Under the pieces are notes generated by a model, which saw only the letters and a program-made list of their open reading frames with translations, searched no databases and was not told where the DNA came from. 64,000 nucleotides of DNA from Trichormus sp. M33_DOE_039 (lineage in GTDB: Bacteria; Cyanobacteriota; Cyanobacteriia; Cyanobacteriales; Nostocaceae). The translations under genes were made by a program, and so were the position numbers. The stretch is taken from positions 1-64,000 of the forward strand of contig DVDT01000075.1 in assembly GCA_015296085.1 (NCBI GenBank), in the 5' to 3' direction. Shown piece after piece: positions 48,551 through 57,149 of the stretch (within the stretch, counting starts at the first letter, position 1; each line of letters begins with the position of its first letter).

Positions 48551-48748
48551 ATGAATGACTCAGTATTCACGATATTTATCATCTTTGGGAGCATCTGGAT
48601 TTTAATGGCTAGCGCAGGTGTAATATCCATTTTCAAAGCAGATGGGCAAGAAATTCGTTTAGGTAAAACGGGAATGATAATTATTATGTCTATCATTTTG
48701 CCAATTATCATTACTCTTGCCTATGCTGCTTTTAGGGGTACATTCTAA
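48551..48748 (+). CDS. small membrane protein, two predicted helices
   Basis: A 65-residue protein with hydrophobic stretches at about 5-26 (VFTIFIIFGSIWILMASAGVI) and 42-60 (MIIIMSIILPIIITLAYAAF). They are joined by a short polar loop, a hairpin-like membrane topology. No family recognised. It lies 12 bases after the preceding small gene. Confidence 0.6.
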   Translation: MNDSVFTIFIIFGSIWILMASAGVISIFKADGQEIRLGKTGMIIIMSIILPIIITLAYAAFRGTF

Positions 48749-48777
48749 AGCATAATTCTATAATTTGTGCATCTTCT

Positions 48778-49005
48778 ATGACTTCAGAAGACCAATACCA
48801 ACGAATACAATTAAATTTAGATTTATCACCAGAATTATATGAAACGATTAATAATCTAGGTAAACAAATGAATGGAGATCAGGTTGAGGTATTGCTAAAA
48901 GCGATCGCACTCTTAGAAATAGCTGTAGAAGCCAAACAGAAAGGTAAACATCTCTGGATTTTAGATGATAATCAAAATCTGGAAACTGAAATTTTGGGCA
49001 TCTAA
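48778..49005 (+). CDS. ribbon-helix-helix-like small protein
   Basis: A 75-residue protein. A short strand RIQLNLDLSPELYETINNL leads into two helices, the second being VEVLLKAIALLEIAVEAKQKG, then KHLWILDDNQNLETEILGI. This pattern is common to small CopG-like ribbon-helix-helix proteins of cyanobacteria. It may repress the small-gene row. It is followed four bases later by a small membrane protein gene, an arrangement that would allow coupled expression. Confidence 0.6.
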   Translation: MTSEDQYQRIQLNLDLSPELYETINNLGKQMNGDQVEVLLKAIALLEIAVEAKQKGKHLWILDDNQNLETEILGI

Positions 49006-49009
49006 GAGT

Positions 49010-49261
49010 ATGACAAATGTAAAATATTTATCAGAGATAATTAATACTAAAGGTGAAAACCCACTCATTATATCAATAGTCAATCAAAAGTCCCAGGAAG
49101 ATGCAGAATTTGAGCGTAAACTGCGAGAACTGCAATTTAAACAAGAACTGAGAAAAAATTGGATTTTATTTATAGTTAGAGATGTTGTCGTATTCTCCGC
49201 TACAGCCTTGTTTATTTTGGCGGCTAGCGGTTATTCCTTATTTATGCACATTTATAAGTAA
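49010..49261 (+). CDS. small membrane-anchored protein
   Basis: An 83-residue protein from ATG 49010; the frame is open 15 codons further upstream but overlaps the previous gene. The N-terminal 55 residues are polar and helical (EDAEFERKLRELQFKQELRK). One membrane helix lies at about 60-80 (VVVFSATALFILAASGYSLF). It starts four bases after the ribbon-helix-helix gene. Function unknown. Confidence 0.6.
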   Translation: MTNVKYLSEIINTKGENPLIISIVNQKSQEDAEFERKLRELQFKQELRKNWILFIVRDVVVFSATALFILAASGYSLFMHIYK

Positions 49262-49414
49262 AACTACGTTTGGCTTGATGCAGAAGCATTGCATAAGTCA
49301 AGTGAGGAAATTAGGACGAAATACCTAAACCCATCTAATTTTAGTTTGAGGAAACCTATTTTTATCTCTCCTCTAAAGAGCGAATTATTTCATATTTTTA
49401 TAAAAATTTATCTC

Positions 49415-50125
49415 ATGCTTACTCCATCAATTACTCCCATTCGTCTCCTGAAAGATTCTCTGAGATTGATGTTACTTGTTTACATCAATCTCCTATTTTT
49501 TTTAATTCCGTACATCATATTATCTTTATCTAAGTTTGCCGTTTCTGAAATCGCATTTTCTCTAATTTATATACTGTACTATTTCTCTTTAGGTATTCTA
49601 GTAATCGGAGCAAGAGTTTTTCTTGTATATAAAAAACTCAATTATGAAGACGTTACAGTATATGATTCTTTAAGAGTAACAATTAACAAGTTTCCAGAAA
49701 TTATTTTTTTAGAAGTTATCAATCTTTTAGGAATAATAACATTTCTATTACCTCGTTTATATTTTGTCCGCTACTTAGTAATAATTGAAGATTTGACGAC
49801 AGCAGAAGCGATTAAAAGATGTTGGTACATGACAAAAGGATATGGCTGGCAAATTTTCTGGAATCTCTTAACTTTTTCGTTTTCTATTAGAACTACATTA
49901 AACATCTTATCTAGTCTAATAACTGCTTTTGTATTTGGTGCTTCATTTTGGGATGTTAATCGAGATGCCTCATCAATCAATCAGCAAGTTTTTATTTCCT
50001 ATAATTTAATTAATATCTCAATTAATTTCTTTTTTAGTTATCCGTTGTCTACTGTCTATGATATGTTAATGTTTATCAGAATCTTGAATGCAGACAAAAG
50101 AAATTTAAAGGCATTAATTAGTTAG
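49415..50125 (+). CDS. polytopic membrane protein
   Basis: A 236-residue protein from ATG 49415; a TTG at 49289 would add 42 residues with no clear support. It has about five hydrophobic segments and the stretch LTTAEAIKRCWYMTKGYGWQIFWNLL. That motif, a short amphipathic EAIKRSW.L.KG segment before a membrane helix, is seen in the membrane domains of glycerophosphodiester phosphodiesterase-like and YciC-type proteins. Function unknown. AT-rich coding sequence. Its end overlaps by eight bases the end of the convergent pentapeptide-repeat gene. Confidence 0.65.
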   Translation: MLTPSITPIRLLKDSLRLMLLVYINLLFFLIPYIILSLSKFAVSEIAFSLIYILYYFSLGILVIGARVFLVYKKLNYEDVTVYDSLRVTINKFPEIIFLEVINLLGIITFLLPRLYFVRYLVIIEDLTTAEAIKRCWYMTKGYGWQIFWNLLTFSFSIRTTLNILSSLITAFVFGASFWDVNRDASSINQQVFISYNLINISINFFFSYPLSTVYDMLMFIRILNADKRNLKALIS

Positions 50126-52424
50126 AGATTGTCGATATTAAAATAAAATCGGCAAATTCACCAGGTTCAAAGATTCTTTGGTAGTTTTCAGGCTGACGGT
50201 GGGGGTTTGGATTATTTGATGTTGCTAAGTTGGTATAAATGTAATCACACTCCACTCCATCAAGTTTAGTGACAGTGTTAATCTTCCAGTCTTGAATACA
50301 AGCACCCGTTAAACAAGCACCAGTCAAATCTGTCTGTTCAAGATTAGCTTTGATCAGCTTTGCACCAGAAAGGTTCGCATTTTGTAAATTTGTTCCACTT
50401 AAGTTAGTACCAATAAAACTCGCCTCGGCCAAATCTGCACCTGATAAATTTAAACCGCTCAAACATAAGTGATCAAAATTCTGACCTTTACCTAAGCTTG
50501 TGATTACTAACTTTCTAATTTGTGGTGATTGCAAATTAGTTATACCAAGATAGGCAAATTCTAATTTTTTAGCTTGAAACCAAGAAGTGTGCTTCAGATT
50601 AGCATCACTGAAATCTGCACATTTAAGTGTGGTGTTGAAAAAATTAGCATTACGCAAATCAGCGCCTTGAAAACTTGTACTCTTCAAGCATAAACTTGTT
50701 GTAGCAACGGCAGTATTTAAAACAAACGCATATTTATCACTGCCATTTATAGCTTGCCAACCCACATAAAAACCTAGCCCAGCCATACTTGTCAGAATCA
50801 GTAAACTTCCAGCCGAGCTAAGTTCTGTTTCACTTAAAATTAAAAATATTAACCAAATTGGAATCCAAGATAACCCCACTGTTACAGCCAATGTTTTATT
50901 TACAAGCATAGCCACAGCCATTCCTACAGCTTCTAGCAAAATAAAACCAACAGTTGCAAATAAAGCAATACTAATAGCTAAAATAATATATTTATCTAGT
51001 TCAAACTGAGTAGATGTTAATACAGACTCAAGCCAGGCCTTAAATTTAGGGTCAGCTATATCAGATATTGATCTTGCAGAACCTTTATAACCACTCATTA
51101 ATAATAAACTCCAACCTCCAAATGTTATTCCTATCATTAGAGTCAAGCGAGTAGACCATTTACCCAAAAAACCTAAAACTCCTAACCTTGCGCCACTACC
51201 ACCAATAATCACAGCTATAATTCCTGCTATTGCTAAAATTGTCTTTTCGGGCCAACTCCAAATAGCAGGTAGTCCCATAGCACCTAAAGCTAAAATACCA
51301 GCGATACTTAAACTGCAAGCTCCTATAGTGGCTTCAATACCTCGTCGGAGAATTACAACGCAGATAATTGGAAACAATATCAGTACACTGATGGCAAAAA
51401 TATAAGTGGCTTCATTATTAGGATTTATTAGCAAGGTTTGTAAATAATATCCCGAAATAATTGCACCAATACCTGATGCTAGTGATAGGAATATTGAGCA
51501 AAATATTAAAACTAATAACCAGATATTTTGTAAATCGGCTTTGGAGTATGCAAAGTTAGCACCAACAAGAATAGCTTTGGTAAAATCTGCGCCTTGAATA
51601 TTGGAGTAGCTAAAATCTGCACCTGTCAAGTCTTGTCCTTTAAAAGACCGACCTTGTAAATTCTCATGAGAGAAGTTCGGTTTCCCTTGAGAACGTAATG
51701 CACTAATCCTTGATAAAACAGGTGTAGGGGTAGGCAAACTTACACCTGCTATGCGGATTTGGTTATTCACATCTACCAAATCATTTAAAAGTCTTGCTGC
51801 TAACTCCATATTGCCACGTACAAAAGCTGCAATACCGTGAGCATAGTTCAGCAAAGATTGAAACTCTTGTCGCGGTAATGCTAAAGCTTCTAGTAATGCC
51901 AACATCCGTAAGATTTCAGCAGGATGATCAAAATCTAGTTGAGAAAATGCTAGTGCTAGTTCATAAGTAGTTTTGTGGGGGCGAGTATAGCCTAAAGCAG
52001 CCCATCGCTGTGCTTTGGCAATATTTTGAATTTCCAGATCATCACTTTGTAGTTGTTGGCGAATATAGTCTAGTAAAAATTTCGATAACTCTTCAATTCG
52101 TCTTTTGCCAAAACAATCATCTTTTTGCAAACGATTGAGTAATTCCTGTCTGACTGTCGCATCCATTTGGTATATTTCATACCCTACTTCATTACACAGA
52201 CTAGAAAGCATTAAATCTGCTACAGCAATCCAAGGAATATTTAAGGCTTGTCCACGGATATTCTGTCGAAAGTTGATCCACAAGGCATAAAGTAAATCAG
52301 AGGTAAGTACCAACGGGAAAGCTGCATGATAAGCAAAAAAAAGATGCGCCTGACCGAAGCGTTTTTCAAACAATGCAATCCTTCGAGCCGCAATACCTGG
52401 TTTGAGATTAGAAATAACTGTCAT
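50118..52424 (-). CDS. VMAP-like N-terminal domain, pentapeptide-repeat membrane protein
   Basis: A 768-residue protein, last of the five-gene cluster. Residues 1-235 are a helical domain (RFGQAHLFFAYHAAFPLVL, PWIAVADLMLSSLCNEVGYEIY, VRQELLNRL) of the kind I know from cyanobacterial proteins encoded beside vWA and MoxR genes. A short pentapeptide-repeat block (about 245-297, LTGADFSYSNIQGADF) follows. Next come about eight to ten membrane helices (298-568), then a longer pentapeptide block (575-725, LSGADLAEASFIGTNLSGTNL). It is probably the adaptor or target-recognition part of a vWA-MoxR ternary system, fixed in the membrane. It begins 33 bases after the vWA gene. Confidence 0.8.
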   Translation of the reverse strand: MTVISNLKPGIAARRIALFEKRFGQAHLFFAYHAAFPLVLTSDLLYALWINFRQNIRGQALNIPWIAVADLMLSSLCNEVGYEIYQMDATVRQELLNRLQKDDCFGKRRIEELSKFLLDYIRQQLQSDDLEIQNIAKAQRWAALGYTRPHKTTYELALAFSQLDFDHPAEILRMLALLEALALPRQEFQSLLNYAHGIAAFVRGNMELAARLLNDLVDVNNQIRIAGVSLPTPTPVLSRISALRSQGKPNFSHENLQGRSFKGQDLTGADFSYSNIQGADFTKAILVGANFAYSKADLQNIWLLVLIFCSIFLSLASGIGAIISGYYLQTLLINPNNEATYIFAISVLILFPIICVVILRRGIEATIGACSLSIAGILALGAMGLPAIWSWPEKTILAIAGIIAVIIGGSGARLGVLGFLGKWSTRLTLMIGITFGGWSLLLMSGYKGSARSISDIADPKFKAWLESVLTSTQFELDKYIILAISIALFATVGFILLEAVGMAVAMLVNKTLAVTVGLSWIPIWLIFLILSETELSSAGSLLILTSMAGLGFYVGWQAINGSDKYAFVLNTAVATTSLCLKSTSFQGADLRNANFFNTTLKCADFSDANLKHTSWFQAKKLEFAYLGITNLQSPQIRKLVITSLGKGQNFDHLCLSGLNLSGADLAEASFIGTNLSGTNLQNANLSGAKLIKANLEQTDLTGACLTGACIQDWKINTVTKLDGVECDYIYTNLATSNNPNPHRQPENYQRIFEPGEFADFILISTISN

Positions 52425-52457
52425 ATAAAAAATTAATTTTCTTAATTATCCAAATTT

Positions 52458-54149
52458 CTACAGTCTAGAATTTCCAGATTGTCCACGTAGTACAGCAATT
52501 GCATTGTGTAAACCTTGACGACTTAATTCAAACATGGGGACTAGTTGAGCAATTTTACCTGCTGTAGTTCCTAACCAACGAGAACGAGGTATAGGGTTTA
52601 ACCAAGCAATATGACGAACTTGTTGTTTAAGTTGTTGTAAGAATTGGGCTGTTACTTCCTCTCGTTCTGGGTTAAAGCTGCCTCTCGCTGCTCCAGCATC
52701 ACTGAAGATTAAAACAGATGTGTGGGGTAAACGTAGGTGATTGAGAATATCTTCAATTGTTTCTGGCATTTGGTAGTAGCGATCGCGGTATAAATAATCA
52801 ATCGGGCAATTGTGAAAGTAATAAATATCAGTATTATCTAAACGTCCACCGCGCATAGCCGTTTCTGTTAATTGATATGATAAATTTTTAAACGGTATCA
52901 TCGAGCCATCATGATCAACAAGTAAAACTAACTTACTACGGTTAATCCGACATGGGACTAAAACAGGCTCTAGGAAAACTCCCTGTCTGCCAATGTTATT
53001 AATTGTTGCCTCTACATCAATTTCAGTGGGAACTCCTTCTTGCACCATACGGCGTAGGTAACGCCAACTCTGTTTCATTTGGCGACGACTGAGAGGAGGA
53101 TATTCGATTATTTGAATAAATCGGTTAAGATGTTTTATATTTTCCGTTTGAGATGTTTTGATCAGAGTTTCTGCTAATTTGATTTCATTATTAATAATTA
53201 CAGAATTTTCAGATTGTATTTGTTCTCTTTTGTTATTACTAACTGATTTACCCGCAAAGAAATTTTTTTCTCGTGTATTTTTATCTTTACTTCTGCCTAA
53301 AGTAACATATGTAATAGTTAGCAATATAGAAATAGCAATAGCATAATCCCTAATAATTGACCAGATTGAAACTTCTCTGACAGTATTGTTATTATTAATT
53401 AACTTAATATTAAAACTTTGTTCACTTTCCGCACCATGTTCATCTTTTACTTGCAACTTTACATTATAGAACTTTGGTTTTTCTGGCGATACGTTTCTAT
53501 TATTCAGTAGTTCTTCAAATGGATCATATTGACAGTTACCCTCTTCACTGCCTTCTGTACCTTCTAAAACTGCCGTCCCATTCTGATAATCTTTGAAGCT
53601 TAACCATGAGGGACAGGTTACAGCTTTAATAGTTAATTTATCTTTTCTGTTAACATCATAAGCTTTAATTTGATATCGATATAATTTACCTTTTTCTACT
53701 TGCTCAATCGGTTTACTAATAAAAATTGGTACTTTATTGGCTCGCCAAATATTAATAGTGACTCCAAAGACTAAAACAAAAACTCCCACTGGAATTGCAG
53801 AACTGATTAACAAAACTAAATAATCAGACCATCTGACAGTTTTATATGCTTCTACTACAATGTCATCTGGAGATACTTGTTCAGGAATAGCATTAACAGT
53901 GGTTAATCTAGAAGCTTGAGGTAATTCATTGGAGTTGAGAATAGATTTTTCAAAGTGATAATCAAATAATTTTTGATCTTGTGCTGATTTGATCCATAAA
54001 GTCCGGCATAATCTAGCTAAAGCCGCTTTATTTTCTAGACCAAAACCTGCCTGTAAAGCCTGTAAAACTGCTTGATAATCATCTATACCAAGCGGTAATC
54101 CTGCTTCTCGCAATCGAGTAAATAATTCTAAGAGGGGCAAATTATCCAT
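52458..54149 (-). CDS. vWA-domain membrane protein with extracytoplasmic cadherin-like segment
   Basis: A 563-residue protein. Residues 1-70 form a helical N-terminus (LPLLELFTRLREAGLPLG, CRTLWIKSAQDQKLFDYHF). A membrane helix lies at about 106-132. An Ig/cadherin-like beta domain at 140-255 (KPIEQVEKGKLYRYQIKAYD, VKDEHGAESEQSFNIKLI) follows, then a second membrane helix (260-286). The C-terminal vWA domain has MIDAS sequence LLVDHDGSM near 406-416, a DxDGS form rather than DxSxS, and ends in an IAWLNPIPRSRW segment. The vWA would be cytoplasmic beside the MoxR ATPase encoded 35 bases upstream, a classic vWA-MoxR pair. Confidence 0.85.
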   Translation of the reverse strand: MDNLPLLELFTRLREAGLPLGIDDYQAVLQALQAGFGLENKAALARLCRTLWIKSAQDQKLFDYHFEKSILNSNELPQASRLTTVNAIPEQVSPDDIVVEAYKTVRWSDYLVLLISSAIPVGVFVLVFGVTINIWRANKVPIFISKPIEQVEKGKLYRYQIKAYDVNRKDKLTIKAVTCPSWLSFKDYQNGTAVLEGTEGSEEGNCQYDPFEELLNNRNVSPEKPKFYNVKLQVKDEHGAESEQSFNIKLINNNNTVREVSIWSIIRDYAIAISILLTITYVTLGRSKDKNTREKNFFAGKSVSNNKREQIQSENSVIINNEIKLAETLIKTSQTENIKHLNRFIQIIEYPPLSRRQMKQSWRYLRRMVQEGVPTEIDVEATINNIGRQGVFLEPVLVPCRINRSKLVLLVDHDGSMIPFKNLSYQLTETAMRGGRLDNTDIYYFHNCPIDYLYRDRYYQMPETIEDILNHLRLPHTSVLIFSDAGAARGSFNPEREEVTAQFLQQLKQQVRHIAWLNPIPRSRWLGTTAGKIAQLVPMFELSRQGLHNAIAVLRGQSGNSRL

Positions 54150-54184
54150 TTAATTGTGGAGAAATACTGTTTAAATACGAGAAA

Positions 54185-55120
54185 TTATTGAATATAGCGT
54201 TTATGATCATCCCAGTTTTTAATTAATACACCCGCAAAAGGAATTTTTCCCTCTAACTTGGACAAAATTTCATCTTCAGGATATCGTCTTAACACTCGTA
54301 ACCAATCAATTAATTCACTGGTGCTAACTTTTTTACCAGCTTCTCCTTTATCTTGCAGCATTTTTTCACGTAGTTCTACAAAGCGAGTGAGTGCTGTTCT
54401 GACTAAAGCTTCTGACTCCGTAGGGAAGTGAGCATTGATAATCGCAAATAATTGTTCTACGTTAGGAAATTCAACATAATGAAATAGACAACGCCGCAAA
54501 AAGGCATCGGGGAGGTCTTTTTCATCGTTGCTAGTAATAACAACTATTGGCGGAAAATTGGCTTGAATCACCTCTTGAGTTTCACTGACAATAAAAAAAA
54601 GCTGATCCAATTCCAACAATAAATCATTGGGAAAATCAATATCTGCTTTATCAATTTCATCAATTAAGACTACTGTTGGCTGCTCTGCAATGAAAGCCTC
54701 TCCAAGAGCATTCCAGGTGATATAGGTTGCAGGATTATCAATGCGCTGATATTGTTCTGGGGTCAGACGATTGGAAGCAGCAAGTTGAGCATCTCGTAAT
54801 CTACCAACAGCATCGTAGGTGTATAAACCATCTCTGGCTCGACTTGTTGATTTGATATACCAAGCTTTAAAATCTAGTCCCAATTCATAAGCAACTGCTC
54901 TAGCTAATTGGGTTTTACCACATCCGGGTTCTCCTTTAAGCAACAAAGGACGTTGTAGATATATTGCCAGGTTAACCGCTTCCACTAATTCAGGATTTGG
55001 TAAGTAGGGATAAAGCAATTGTCCTGTTTTGGGGTCGCATTCTCCAGGATGAGGTTGAACTAAGCCTGTGTATTCAGCTACAGAGTTTCTCAACAAATTT
55101 TTAACCATTCTTCCAACCAT
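54185..55120 (-). CDS. MoxR-type AAA+ ATPase
   Basis: A 311-residue AAA+ ATPase of the MoxR branch. Walker A GEPGCGKT is near 62-69, Walker B VVLIDEIDKADIDFPNDLL near 150-168 and sensor 1 VVITSNDEKDLPDAFLRRC contains the Arg finger. MoxR ATPases remodel complexes with vWA partners, and the vWA gene follows directly. The first codons overlap the preceding gene by 31 bases if ATG 55120 is used; ATG 55108 gives a smaller overlap. Tight packing indicates one transcript. Confidence 0.93.
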   Translation of the reverse strand: MVGRMVKNLLRNSVAEYTGLVQPHPGECDPKTGQLLYPYLPNPELVEAVNLAIYLQRPLLLKGEPGCGKTQLARAVAYELGLDFKAWYIKSTSRARDGLYTYDAVGRLRDAQLAASNRLTPEQYQRIDNPATYITWNALGEAFIAEQPTVVLIDEIDKADIDFPNDLLLELDQLFFIVSETQEVIQANFPPIVVITSNDEKDLPDAFLRRCLFHYVEFPNVEQLFAIINAHFPTESEALVRTALTRFVELREKMLQDKGEAGKKVSTSELIDWLRVLRRYPEDEILSKLEGKIPFAGVLIKNWDDHKRYIQ

Positions 55121-56055
55121 TCACACTCACATAGATTACATATTTCCCAAAACGCTGGTATGGGTAAACCAGCATCGCTGTTTTCTAAGATTGTTTGCAC
55201 AGATAAATCGACATTTTCTACTAATTGGTCTGGTAAATATTGAAATTCGTTAACAATCCAATTGCGTAATACTTGATCAGAAAAAATTTTATTTACAGGT
55301 AGTTTTATGGGTACATGAGAACTCCAGCCTGACTCAAAAATTTCTGAAAAGGAAATGTTCCATTTTTGGCTTTCTACTGAACTTTTGTGATCTATTAAAA
55401 ACATCAATAATTTAAAGTTGGTTTGGGATGCGATATTTTGAGCTTGAGTTACTAAAGGCATCCAAAAACTTTGGATTAGCTCTTGCAAGAGTTGTTCAGA
55501 CATAAATTCTACATTGTCCACAACAATGTAAATATTTTTAGTTGTCCAAGATTTAAATACTTTTTCCGCAATTACAGACGGAGAATCTTTAATTCCGCCA
55601 AAGTGACGGCCTAATGCTCGCCACATTGTTTGAGGATGGGGATTATAAACTAGGCAGTCAAGATCCACTAGGACTGGTTTATCTGAAACTCTGCGGATTT
55701 CTTTGAGCAATCTATTTGCTAACCAATGTTGTCCATATTCCTGAGAAAAACCATGTATTAGGAAAGCTGCTATTTGACTCCTTCTAATAAATCTAGAAAA
55801 TAGCTGGGTTTGGTCTGTATAGTCTAATCTTAGTAGTAAGTGATAGAGTTGTTGATTTTTTATTTGATAAATTTGCCACTCAAGTTCACTACGTTTTGCC
55901 TGAGCTTGTTGGAGTTGCTGTTCATATTGAAGACATCTAGTTACATCTGTTTCAATAGCTAAACTATTACCTAATCTGTTGATTTTTTCAGTAAAAAGGT
56001 GATATTGCTGCTGGATTTCTTCAAGGTCATTCTCAAAGTCAGAATTATAAAACAT
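55090..56055 (-). CDS. inactive STAND-like protein with N-terminal effector-association module
   Basis: A 321-residue protein. Residues 8-65 form a coiled, helical module (QQQYHLFTEKINRLGN, LAIETDVTRCLQYEQQLQQAQ) that matches the C-terminus of the CHAT protein encoded just upstream. The rest has the layout of a STAND NTPase but with a degenerate P loop (HGFSQEYGQHWLANRLL, no GKT/S) and a Walker-B-like IYIVVDNVEF. That is how inactive STAND domains of conflict systems look. It would bind a partner or a signal rather than hydrolyse ATP. It starts 39 bases after the CHAT gene. Confidence 0.75.
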   Translation of the reverse strand: MFYNSDFENDLEEIQQQYHLFTEKINRLGNSLAIETDVTRCLQYEQQLQQAQAKRSELEWQIYQIKNQQLYHLLLRLDYTDQTQLFSRFIRRSQIAAFLIHGFSQEYGQHWLANRLLKEIRRVSDKPVLVDLDCLVYNPHPQTMWRALGRHFGGIKDSPSVIAEKVFKSWTTKNIYIVVDNVEFMSEQLLQELIQSFWMPLVTQAQNIASQTNFKLLMFLIDHKSSVESQKWNISFSEIFESGWSSHVPIKLPVNKIFSDQVLRNWIVNEFQYLPDQLVENVDLSVQTILENSDAGLPIPAFWEICNLCECEWLEEWLKIC

Positions 56056-56094
56056 TGAAATATCTAATAATTTTTATTGATATAAATAAAAAAT

Positions 56095-56952
56095 TTATGG
56101 GAGTTGATGACTGATAGTTTCAAGCTGTTCTGTGATGCGTTGACATTCTAATTGGGCGTGTTCAATCTGTTTTTCTAACTTAAAGCAAACTGCCTCATCT
56201 GTTTCAATAGCTCTAGCATTTCTCAAGCGTCGTAGCTTTTCATGCCACAAATCGTATTGCTGCTGCAAGCCTTGATGCTCCTGTTCTAGATGACGATATT
56301 GCCAGTTGTTTAATTTTTTAGCAGGAGGATTAATATTTTGATGAGCAGCAGATAATTTTGGGTTTTTCTGTAAGACAGGGGTTAAATGTTCTTGAATACC
56401 AGCCATACGGATAGAATTACACGCCCATTTGTAGGCAAATTCTATGTCACGCCCTGCTCCTAAAGCGTTATAAAAACCAAAAGCAAATTCGAGCGCTGCC
56501 TGATCTCCGATCGCCTGTTTCATGCCAATTACATAGGAAATATGTTGAGCGATCGCTTTTACCTGTATCTCTGAGTAACAAGCATTCAAAATTACACATT
56601 CTATTTGATCAGCTACAAGTTCTAATAAACCTGCTAATGATTCACCATCAACAAATGTCGCTGCGCCAACTTCATTCTCAAAAATTAAACCTTCTTCTTG
56701 CCCACCATGCCCAGAAAAGTGGATAATCTGAGGATTGACATCTAAAATCGCAGTTTGAATATCTCTAGGACGAACTGCCCACCTTGACACTAAACTAAAA
56801 TGCTGTCGGTATTGCGATCGCTGTAAAGTTTCACCTATATCACGCACTTCCTGATCCAGTCGCAAGGAAGTCGTGTTTCTAGGATTGGCTGCTAGAATCA
56901 AAATCTTTCTGGTAGGAACACCATCAAGACTTTGAAGACGTACATCAGTCAT
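56095..56952 (-). CDS. CHAT-domain caspase-like protease with C-terminal association module
   Basis: A 285-residue protein, first in the cluster. Residues 15-195 are a CHAT (caspase HetF associated with TPRs) peptidase: KILILAANPRNTTSLRLDQEVRDI, shown to mark residues 16-39 (key stretch AANPRNTTSLRLD), then catalytic His82 in IHFSGHGG and Cys125 in VILNACYSE. Both catalytic residues are intact. Residues 220-282 form a helical module (QQQYDLWHEKLRRLRNARAI, CFKLEKQIEHAQ) shared with the next protein. CHAT proteases act as effectors that cleave host proteins or activate other effectors once released from control. Likely the executioner of the cluster. Confidence 0.88.
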   Translation of the reverse strand: MTDVRLQSLDGVPTRKILILAANPRNTTSLRLDQEVRDIGETLQRSQYRQHFSLVSRWAVRPRDIQTAILDVNPQIIHFSGHGGQEEGLIFENEVGAATFVDGESLAGLLELVADQIECVILNACYSEIQVKAIAQHISYVIGMKQAIGDQAALEFAFGFYNALGAGRDIEFAYKWACNSIRMAGIQEHLTPVLQKNPKLSAAHQNINPPAKKLNNWQYRHLEQEHQGLQQQYDLWHEKLRRLRNARAIETDEAVCFKLEKQIEHAQLECQRITEQLETISHQLP

Positions 56953-57149
56953 CTTAGGTAAACTCTAACTCTTAAATCTGGCTATTTATCTAGATTAAGG
57001 TAATATTACTGACGTTAATCACTTGTATAGTAACAAAAATCTGATCAATTGCTCTAAAACTCGCTTAAAGAGGAAAAACGCTCAGAAATCAATTGAAGAA
57101 GGCAGTCCCAATGAAACAAGTTTCACAGCCAAGGAGGAAAGGTGTCTTT

